Positions 58,040 to 64,000 of a stretch of 64,000 nucleotides of DNA are shown here, piece by piece. Positions within the stretch are counted from its first letter, which is position 1; every line of letters starts with the position of its first letter. The notes below the pieces were generated by a model. It saw only the letters and a list, made by a program, of their open reading frames with translations, did no database searches and had not been told where the DNA came from. The translations under genes and the position numbers were made by a program. Origin of the DNA: Terriglobia bacterium (GTDB lineage: Bacteria > Acidobacteriota > Terriglobia > Acidiferrales > UBA7541); the NCBI GenBank assembly GCA_020073605.1, contig JAIQEW010000016.1, forward strand, positions 22,618-86,617. Reading direction: 5' to 3'.

Positions 58040-58934
58040 AGCCGGCCGCGCCGTTTCGGCGTTGCTGTCTCTGCTGTTCGCGTGCTTCCTTTTCAGCGCA
58101 CCCGCGCATGCGGCCGGGCGCGCCGAATGCCGCTTCATTCAAAGCAGGATTCTCTCCCGCCAAGTCGCCTACTGCATCCTTCTGCCTCCGAGCTACGACG
58201 CGGAGAAAGCGCGCCGCTATCCGGCGCTCTATTTCCTGCACGGGCTGGGAGGAAACGAGCAGGAGCTGCTCAATTCAGGCGGTTGGAATCTGATTCAGGA
58301 TCTATGGGAGCAGAAGCAAGCCGGCGAATTCCTGATCGCGGCGCCTGCGGGTGGCAGGTCTTTCTTCATCAACTCGCGCGATGGCCGCGAACGCTACGAG
58401 GATTTTCTCGTGCAGGAATTTCTTCCCTACGTCGAAAGCCACTATCGCATCCGCGCCGGCCGGCGTAATCGCGGCGTCATGGGAATTTCCATGGGCGGCT
58501 ATGGCGCGCTGCATCTGGCCCTGCGGCATCCCGAACTGTTCGGCTCCGTGAGTGCGCACAGCGCCGCGCTGATCGCGAATCTTCCGCGCGTGCAAATCGG
58601 CGCGCCGGGGCAGGAACAGATCTCTCGCGCGCTGGGCACGGCGTTCGGCAAGCCATTCGATCGCGCCTTCTGGGACCGCAACAGCCCGTTCACGCTCGCG
58701 CGCAACGGCCCGCGCCCCACGGGCATGCGGATTTACTTTGATTGCGGTACGGAGGACCAGTTCGGCTTCAACGCAGGCGCGCAGGCGTTTCACGACCTGC
58801 TCGTTTCACGCGGCATACCCCACGAATTCCATCTCTATCCCGGCGGGCACGACTGGAGCTACTTCGCGCAGCACATCTCCGCATCGTTCGAATTCCACTC
58901 CCGCGCCTTGGGCCCCGCAACAACCGCGAAGTAA
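58032..58934 (+). CDS. Secreted esterase D/feruloyl esterase-like hydrolase
   Basis: A 300-residue exported alpha/beta hydrolase. The signal peptide ends near residue 28 (APAHAAG). The triad is S152 in GISMGGYGALH, D241 in CGTEDQFGF and H272 in GGHDWSYF; YPALYFLHGLGGNE forms the oxyanion loop. It resembles the esterase D/antigen 85-like family. The start overlaps the permease stop by eight bases, so the exporter and this enzyme are coexpressed. Substrate unknown; mycolyl- or feruloyl-type esters are possibilities. Confidence 0.88.
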   Translation: MSRAGRAVSALLSLLFACFLFSAPAHAAGRAECRFIQSRILSRQVAYCILLPPSYDAEKARRYPALYFLHGLGGNEQELLNSGGWNLIQDLWEQKQAGEFLIAAPAGGRSFFINSRDGRERYEDFLVQEFLPYVESHYRIRAGRRNRGVMGISMGGYGALHLALRHPELFGSVSAHSAALIANLPRVQIGAPGQEQISRALGTAFGKPFDRAFWDRNSPFTLARNGPRPTGMRIYFDCGTEDQFGFNAGAQAFHDLLVSRGIPHEFHLYPGGHDWSYFAQHISASFEFHSRALGPATTAK

Positions 58935-58952
58935 TTCCGCGCCGGTTAGGGA

Positions 58953-59022
58953 GTCGGAGCTTCAGCTCCGACATAAGAACGACGGCGCGCAGCGCCTTCC
59001 GATGCGCTGCCTCTATCGCGGC
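58953..59022. repeat. 70-base repeat, left copy flanking the FadJ-like gene
   Basis: A perfect hairpin GTCGGAGCT/AGCTCCGAC (58953-58972), then ATAA, then a 42-base block with GACGGCGCGCAGCG and CTTCCGATGCGCTG. The block recurs at 61303-61344 with about five mismatches in the same orientation. The copies sit on both sides of the gene at 59043-61169. Confidence 0.7.
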
Positions 59023-59042
59023 AAATCTTCCTCTTGCAACTT

Positions 59043-61169
59043 CTAATCGGCCGCCCGCCCGGCTTCCCGCTGATAATCTGCGAATTTCTTGCCAGCTTCT
59101 GCCAATTCCTTCAGCAGCGGAGCAGGCTCCCACAGCATTCCGTGCTGGCGGTGAAATTCGCAGACGCGGTCGTAGACTTTCTTCAGCCCCACGGTGTCCG
59201 CATACCACATCGGCCCGCCTCGATAGCCTGGAAACCCGTAGCCGTTGAGATAGATCGTATCGATATCGCCCCCGCGCAGCGCGTAGCCCTCTTCGAGAAT
59301 CCGCGCGCCCTCGTTGATCAGCATATACACTTCGCGATCGACGATCTCTTCGGCTGAAATCTTCCGCTGAGGGATGTTCTTCTCGGCGTTCCACTTCCGC
59401 ACCAACTCCGCAACTTCCGGATCGGGAGTCGCGCGCCGCTCCGCATCGTACTTGTACCAGCCGGAGCCCGTCTTCTGCCCCAGCCGCCCCATCTCGACCA
59501 GGCGATCCTCGACGTACGGCTGGCGCGCGCCGGGCTTTTCGAGGTGCCGGTATTCTTTGCGAACTCTATAGGCCACATCGAGCCCGCCAAGATCGCCCAC
59601 GGCCAGCGGCCCCATCGCCATGCCCCACTCGGTGAGCGCGCTGTCCACGGCCTCGGGCGCTGCGCCCTCTTCCACCAGGAACTGCGCCTCGCGAATGTAC
59701 GGCAGGAACATCCGGTTGCCGACGAACCCGCGGCAATTGCCCGCCAGCACGGCGATCTTGCCGATCTTTTTCGCAAGCTGCATGCACGTCGCGATCACTT
59801 CCTTGCTGCTTTTCCGGCCGCGCACCAGCTCGAGCAGCCGCATCACGTTTGCCGGGCTGAAGAAGTGCGTCCCGATCACGGCTTCGGGCCGCGACGTGCT
59901 CGCTGCGATCTCGTCGATATTGAGCGTCGAGGTGTTCGTCGCCAGAATCGCGCCGCGCTTGCAGACGCGGTCCAGCTCCGCGAACACTTCCTTTTTCAGC
60001 GGCATCGTCTCGAACACGGCCTCGATCACCATGTCCGCGCCCGCGAACTCGCCGTAGTTGAGAGTCGTCTTGATCAGCTTCATCCGCTCGTTCACGTACT
60101 CCGGCGTGAACCTCCCGCGTTTCACCGACGTCGCGTAGTTCTTCTCGATGGTCGTCATGCCGCGGTCGAGCGCCGCCTGGTCCGCGTCCTTCAGCACGAC
60201 CGGGATTCCGGCGTTGGCGAACACCATCGCGATTGCGCTCCCCATCGTGCCCGCGCCGACGATCGCCACCGAATTCACGGGAATCACCGGCGTGTCTTTC
60301 GGAATGTCCGGAATCTTGGCCGCTTCGCGCTCGGCGAAAAACGCATGGATCAGCGCCTTCGACTGGTCCGAGTAGAGGCACGTGTCGAAGATCCGCGCTT
60401 CCTCTTCGCAGCCTTTCTCAAACCCCAGCTTCGTTCCCGCCTCGATCGAGTCGATCGCCGCGAGCTGGCACATCATGCCGCGGTACTTCTTGCGGGCGGC
60501 CTCGCGGGCGGCGGCGAAAATCGGCGCGTTCTGCTCCGGCGTGCCGAGCCTGTCGCTGCGCTCGCGTGTCTTCCGGGTGGGCTTCCCGGCCACCTGCCGC
60601 GCGAACACAACCGCGCCCGCAAGCAGATCTCCCTCGATCAACTTGTCGATGATCCCCAGCTCGACCGCCTCTGAGGCCTTGATCGGCTTCCCTGTCGTAC
60701 ACAGCTCGATTGCCTTCGCAACGCCGGCGAGCCGGGGCAGGCGCTGCGTGCCGCCCGCGCCGGGAATGATTCCGAGATTCACTTCCGGCTGTCCGACCTT
60801 GGCATCGGGAGAAGCCACGCGGTAGTGGCACGCCTGCGCGACCTCGAGCCCTCCGCCGAGCGCGTTCCCGTGAATCGCCACCACCACCGGCTTCGTGCAG
60901 TCCTCGATCTTCAAAAGTATCGGAAGCAGATTGATCCGTCCGCCTTTGCCCGAAGTCATCTGCACGAACATGTTGATGTCCGCTCCGGCGATGAACGTCT
61001 TTCCGCCGCCGATCAGCACTACGGCCTTCACGCTCGGATCTTGCTGGATATCCGCGATGAACTTTTCGATGCCCTGCGGCACGCCGGGACTCAGCGCGTT
61101 CACCGGCGGATTGTCGATGGTGATGATCGCAACGTCATTGTCCTTGCTCAATCGAATGAGTTCGCTCAT
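59043..61169 (-). CDS. Bifunctional enoyl-CoA hydratase/3-hydroxyacyl-CoA dehydrogenase (FadJ/FadB-type)
   Basis: A 708-residue fusion enzyme carrying out two steps of beta-oxidation. The N-terminal enoyl-CoA hydratase domain (about 1-190) has HGNALGGGLEVAQACHY and PEVNLGIIPGAGGTQRLPRL. The Rossmann domain begins VAIVGAGTMGSAIA near 303; HFFSPANVMRLLELVRG and GFVGNRMFLPYIREA follow, then a second C-terminal helical repeat. Length matches FadB/FadJ. The start is ATG 61169. No partner thiolase is adjacent; one lies at 17335-18522. It is flanked by repeats. Confidence 0.93.
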   Translation of the reverse strand: MSELIRLSKDNDVAIITIDNPPVNALSPGVPQGIEKFIADIQQDPSVKAVVLIGGGKTFIAGADINMFVQMTSGKGGRINLLPILLKIEDCTKPVVVAIHGNALGGGLEVAQACHYRVASPDAKVGQPEVNLGIIPGAGGTQRLPRLAGVAKAIELCTTGKPIKASEAVELGIIDKLIEGDLLAGAVVFARQVAGKPTRKTRERSDRLGTPEQNAPIFAAAREAARKKYRGMMCQLAAIDSIEAGTKLGFEKGCEEEARIFDTCLYSDQSKALIHAFFAEREAAKIPDIPKDTPVIPVNSVAIVGAGTMGSAIAMVFANAGIPVVLKDADQAALDRGMTTIEKNYATSVKRGRFTPEYVNERMKLIKTTLNYGEFAGADMVIEAVFETMPLKKEVFAELDRVCKRGAILATNTSTLNIDEIAASTSRPEAVIGTHFFSPANVMRLLELVRGRKSSKEVIATCMQLAKKIGKIAVLAGNCRGFVGNRMFLPYIREAQFLVEEGAAPEAVDSALTEWGMAMGPLAVGDLGGLDVAYRVRKEYRHLEKPGARQPYVEDRLVEMGRLGQKTGSGWYKYDAERRATPDPEVAELVRKWNAEKNIPQRKISAEEIVDREVYMLINEGARILEEGYALRGGDIDTIYLNGYGFPGYRGGPMWYADTVGLKKVYDRVCEFHRQHGMLWEPAPLLKELAEAGKKFADYQREAGRAAD

Positions 61170-61274
61170 GTGGGTCTCTCCGCGCGGGATAGTATTGCGT
61201 CTCTAAAGTTCTCTGCAATGTCTTTTAGGGGTTCAGAGTTTTAGGGCCCCTGTGGTGACCGAGGCACCTTGTGG

Positions 61275-61344
61275 GTCGCGACTTAAGCCGCGACATAAAT
61301 TCGACGGCGCGCAGCGACTTCCGATGCGCTGTTTCTCTCGCAGC
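61275..61344. repeat. 70-base repeat, right copy flanking the FadJ-like gene
   Basis: An imperfect hairpin (GTCGCG/CGCGAC, 61275-61294), then ATAA and a 42-base block that matches 58981-59022 except for about five positions. Same orientation as the left copy. It lies downstream of the Mrp gene. Confidence 0.7.
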
Positions 61345-61366
61345 ATGTACTCGGCTCTCGGCGACG

Positions 61367-62449
61367 CTAAAGAATTTGCACGACTGGGGCGCCGGCCGTC
61401 AGGTTTACCACCGAAAGCCGCGCCGCCACGTTGCGAGCCATCGCGTAGATGCTTTTCCCGCCCGGTGCATCCTCTCCGAGCGACGCCACCGGCTTCCCCG
61501 TGTCTCCGCCGATGCGAATCTGCGGGTCGATCTCGATCTCGCCGAGAAACGGCAGCTCGAACATTTTCGCCAGCCGCACGCCTTCGCCGTGGCCGAAGAC
61601 GTCGATCTTTCCGCCGCAGTGCGGGCACGCGAAATAGCTCATGTTTTCGACGATGCCTAGAATCTCGACGTTCACCTGTCGAAACATTTCCACGGCCTTG
61701 CGCACGTCCGCCAGCGCGACCGCCGACGGCGTCGTCACCACCACCGCGCCGCTCACCGCGACGGTCTGAATCAGGCTCAGTTGCACGTCTCCCGTGCCGG
61801 GCGGCAAATCCACCACCAGGTAATCGAGCTGCCCCCAGCGCACGCTTCGCAGGAATTGCTGCATCACGCTGTGGAGCATCGGCCCGCGCCAGACGAGCGG
61901 CTTGTCTCCCGGATTCAGCAGGCCCATCGAGATCATCTTCACGCCGTACGCCTGGACCGGGATGATCGTCTTCTCGTCGAGCATTTTCGGCTGCTCGCTC
62001 GTCCCCAGCATCACCGGGACGTTCGGGCCGTACACGTCCGCATCGAGCAGGCCCACGGTCGCGCCCATATTCTTCAGCGCGATCGCCAGATTCACGGCGA
62101 CGGTCGTCTTGCCCACGCCGCCCTTGCCGCTCGCCACCGCGATCAAGTTCTTCACGCCCGGGATCGGCGCCTTGTCCGAGATCTTGCGCCCTTCCGGCAC
62201 CGAAGCGTCGAATTTCAGATCGACTGCGGTCACGCCCGGCACTTTCGCCAGCGCCGCGCGAACATCCTTCTCAATCGTCTCGCGCAGCGGGCACGCGGGC
62301 GTCGTCAGCGTGACGAGCAGCGACACGTTTCCGCCGCTCACTTGAATATTTTTCGCCATCCCAAGCGTCACGAGATCCTTGTGCAGCTCCGGATCCATCA
62401 CCCCGCGCAACGCTTCCATCACCGCCGCTTCCGTGGGTCCGCTCGCCAT
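61367..62449 (-). CDS. Mrp/ApbC-family iron-sulfur carrier ATPase
   Basis: A 360-residue P-loop protein involved in Fe-S cluster assembly. An N-terminal MIP18/DUF59 domain (about 5-80) has DPELHKDLVTLGM and ends with the conserved TTPACPLR; the ATPase domain has ASGKGGVGKTT (106-116), DADVYGPNVPVML and the Fe-S Cys pair FACPHCGGK near 277. The start is ATG 62449. Single gene on the minus strand. Confidence 0.93.
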   Translation of the reverse strand: MASGPTEAAVMEALRGVMDPELHKDLVTLGMAKNIQVSGGNVSLLVTLTTPACPLRETIEKDVRAALAKVPGVTAVDLKFDASVPEGRKISDKAPIPGVKNLIAVASGKGGVGKTTVAVNLAIALKNMGATVGLLDADVYGPNVPVMLGTSEQPKMLDEKTIIPVQAYGVKMISMGLLNPGDKPLVWRGPMLHSVMQQFLRSVRWGQLDYLVVDLPPGTGDVQLSLIQTVAVSGAVVVTTPSAVALADVRKAVEMFRQVNVEILGIVENMSYFACPHCGGKIDVFGHGEGVRLAKMFELPFLGEIEIDPQIRIGGDTGKPVASLGEDAPGGKSIYAMARNVAARLSVVNLTAGAPVVQIL

Positions 62450-62597
62450 CCGTTTCCTTTCGATTCACAGCCCGAAATCAGTCCGTCGACAATCCAAGTA
62501 GGTTCACCATCATAGACTGCTCTCCCACGAGCGGCAACCTGCGGGGGTGGGCAGCACAATACGGCCGCCAGCATCGCCGTCAGCCCAAACTGCTTGT

Positions 62598-62999
62598 TCA
62601 CTTGATTTCGATCGGCTTGAATTTCGGCGGCCGGACGCCCAGGATCACCCACGCCTCCTCCGCCGTCCGCACAACGTGCAGGTTCGGACGAGTGTCCTGC
62701 CCCTGCAATTCGAACATCCGCGCCATTCCGAAGACCTGATTGGATGGCGCGATCACGAAGCGGGGACGCTCCGGGTGCGGCATCGCCGGCGGCAACTTCG
62801 CAAGCTCGCGAATCGTCTGCGAAGATACTTCGAACGCAGTCACGGCGGAAAGATCGAGAACGCCCGCCCGCGCATCGGTCGATTCAAAGTATTTGCCGGC
62901 GATCTGGTAATACTCTCTGAGGATTTCGTCGGTGATCCGCCCTTCAAACCGGCAGCGGACAATCCGGTTGGCCGAGTCGAACTCGAAGTGATAGGGCAT
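62598..62999 (-). CDS. Small STAS/SpoIIAA-like hypothetical protein
   Basis: A 133-residue protein beginning MPYHFEFDSANRIVRCRFEGRI. The alternation of strands and helices (IVRCRFEGRITDEILREYY, ARAGVLDLSAVTAFEV, RPRFVIAPSNQVFGMARMFE) resembles the SpoIIAA-like STAS fold often seen in single-domain regulators. The start at 62999 was preferred over longer frames, whose extra residues look random and overlap the transposase remnant. Function unknown. Confidence 0.65.
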   Translation of the reverse strand: MPYHFEFDSANRIVRCRFEGRITDEILREYYQIAGKYFESTDARAGVLDLSAVTAFEVSSQTIRELAKLPPAMPHPERPRFVIAPSNQVFGMARMFELQGQDTRPNLHVVRTAEEAWVILGVRPPKFKPIEIK

Positions 63000-63085
63000 G
63001 TACGTGCCGTCCCAAGCCCGGCAGTCTGTGCCCGATGCTGCCACTAGTTTACGTATATTGCAATCGGCAGTACTCGTCCAGTAGA

Positions 63086-63253
63086 TTAGTGACACTTCTT
63101 GGATTTGTGTGTGGCCCGCCAGCGAGCGACGAACTGTTGTGGAGTCTGGTATCCGAGCGCCTGGTGGGGGCGGACGGTGTTGTAGATGCGCTCCCAGCCG
63201 AGGAGTTCCTGATTTAAGGGAGCGACCTGCCAAGAGCAGGGAGTGACTTCGAG
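63086..63253 (-). pseudogene. C-terminal remnant of a DDE transposase (IS481/IS3 type)
   Basis: On the minus strand the frame reads LNQELLGWERIYNTVRPHQA then LGYQTPQQFVARWR, ending in TAA at 63086-63088. This is the C-terminal end of the integrase core found in IS481 and IS3 transposases (WxxxYNxxRPHxALGxxTP). An in-frame stop occurs at about 63254-63256, where RHS sequence begins on the other strand, so the N-terminal three quarters of the gene is missing. The fragment is not functional. It marks a past insertion and deletion. Confidence 0.85.
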
Positions 63254-63893
63254 CTACGGCTACGACGCGATTTATGAGCTGTTGAGCGCGACGCAGGGGG
63301 CGAATACGACGGAGAGCTACACCTACGATCCGGTGGGCAACCGGCTAAGTTCGCTGGGCGTGTCGTCGTACACGACGAACTCGTCGAACGAGCTCACGGC
63401 GACTTCGAACGCGAGCTATGCCTACGACAACAACGGCAACACGACGAGCAAAACCGATTCCGGCGGGGCGACAAGTTATACCTGGGACTACGAGAATCGC
63501 CTTGCCAGCGTCACGCTGCCGGGAAGCGGCGGGACAGTCAGCTTCAAATACGATCCCTTCGGCAGAAGAATCTACAAATCGTCGGCAACAGCCACATCGA
63601 TCTACGCCTATGACAACGACGACATCATGGAAGAAACCAATGCGGCAGGTGCGGCGCTGGCTCGCTATTCCCAAGGGCCAGCAGTTGACGAGCCGCTGGC
63701 GATGCTGCGCTCCTCGACGACAAGCTACTTCCAAGCCGACGGTCTGGGCTCGACCACGTCACTCAGCAACACAGCTGGGTCGCTGGTCCAGACTTACGCG
63801 TTCGACTCGTTCGGAAAGCAAACTGCCTCGTCCGGCTCCTCTCGTTCGGATACGTGGACCTGCGCAGTGCACTGGCTCCCAACGGCAGCGTGA
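63247..63893 (+). pseudogene. RHS/YD-repeat fragment, truncated at both ends
   Basis: About 215 residues of YD-repeat core: ESYTYDPVGNRLSS, SYAYDNNGNTTSK, TSYTWDYENRLASVTLPGS, VSFKYDPFGRRIYKS and TYAFDSFGKQTASSGS. Normal RHS proteins continue into GLYYYRARYYDP, which is missing; the frame ends in 17 unrelated residues. The 5' end is cut at the transposase remnant. So this is an internal piece of a large RHS or wall-associated protein, with no signal peptide or toxin domain. Confidence 0.85.
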
Positions 63894-64000
63894 ACGTGAC
63901 CGCCAGCGGAGTGCCGGCAGGTACGGTCTTCTACGGCGTCGTCCTCGGAAGCAATGGTCAGATCAAGTACATCACCCCGAACTCGGAAGCCGCCATTATG
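63842..64000 (+). CDS. Unidentified partial reading frame at the right edge
   Basis: In a frame different from the RHS fragment, about 53 codons run open to the window edge: SFGYVDLRSALAPNGSVNV, then TASGVPAGTVFYGVVLGS. The composition is that of a beta-rich exported domain. The start is unknown; the frame is open upstream but changes character at about 63836. It could be the continuation of a protein broken by a frameshift or a second recombined piece. No family was recognised. Confidence 0.4.

Noticed and set aside
56285..58138. 617-codon minus-strand ORF
   Set aside because: Antisense to the ABC ATPase and permease genes, whose motifs are unambiguous.

Overview
The window is GC-rich, gene-dense chromosomal DNA that looks like a soil member of the Acidobacteriota. 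The best support is a cluster of three VWFA-related proteins of the type expanded in that phylum (24243-27640). Other support comes from two PilZ proteins with the same unusual tail, a TonB-family protein with a long cytoplasmic N-terminus, an Ig/PQQ-like lipoprotein and a HEAT-VOC fusion. The assignment rests on family recognition and was not tested with a marker-gene tree. No rRNA, tRNA or CRISPR array was seen.

Layout. 1-3.5 kb: an edge-truncated gene, an M23 murein peptidase and an exported trypsin-like protease in less GC-rich DNA. 3.5-8 kb: a pseudopilin whose stop overlaps the start of a membrane HD-GYP phosphodiesterase, a small anchored protein, and a PilZ protein after a repeat-rich gap. 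8-16 kb: a tannase/feruloyl esterase, a stand-alone transpeptidase, DinB, RecA and a three-PAS hybrid histidine kinase. 15.6-18.5 kb: an acyl-CoA operon (thiolase, two DUF2007-like proteins, 3-hydroxybutyryl-CoA dehydrogenase). 18.7-24 kb: a Tat-exported BKACE (DUF849) protein, a hypothetical and a UvrD-type helicase with a C-terminal Fe-S RecB-like nuclease. 24-33 kb: the VWA cluster, then ileS-lspA-lgt-rluD with overlapping or nearly abutting genes. 33-43 kb: a TonB-like protein, the HEAT-VOC fusion, a large GH63-like glycosidase, a membrane glycosyltransferase-like protein and proB-proA. 43-48 kb: cspA with a structured leader, a PilZ gene overlapping a GT-C-like membrane protein, and the lipoprotein. 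48-55 kb: a nitrogen block (amtB, PII, glnD) followed by msrP-msrQ. 55-62.5 kb: galE, an ABC exporter operon with a secreted esterase, a FadJ-type enzyme and an Mrp/ApbC ATPase. 62.6-64 kb: a STAS-like protein, then a mosaic of a transposase remnant, an RHS fragment and an unidentified reading frame.

How the genes work together. Housekeeping modules cover lipoprotein processing, proline synthesis, ammonium sensing and uptake, repair of oxidised methionine in exported proteins, and beta-oxidation/C4 acyl-CoA metabolism. Cyclic-di-GMP recurs as a theme: one degrading enzyme (HD-GYP) and two putative receptors (PilZ) lie next to a pseudopilin gene and a glycosyltransferase-like gene. Several families of short palindromic repeats are scattered between genes. 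The least ordinary items are the exported BKACE protein, the HEAT-VOC fusion, the pseudopilin/HD-GYP coupling, the PilZ/GT-C coupling, the degenerate MIDAS in one VWA protein and the mosaic at the right end.
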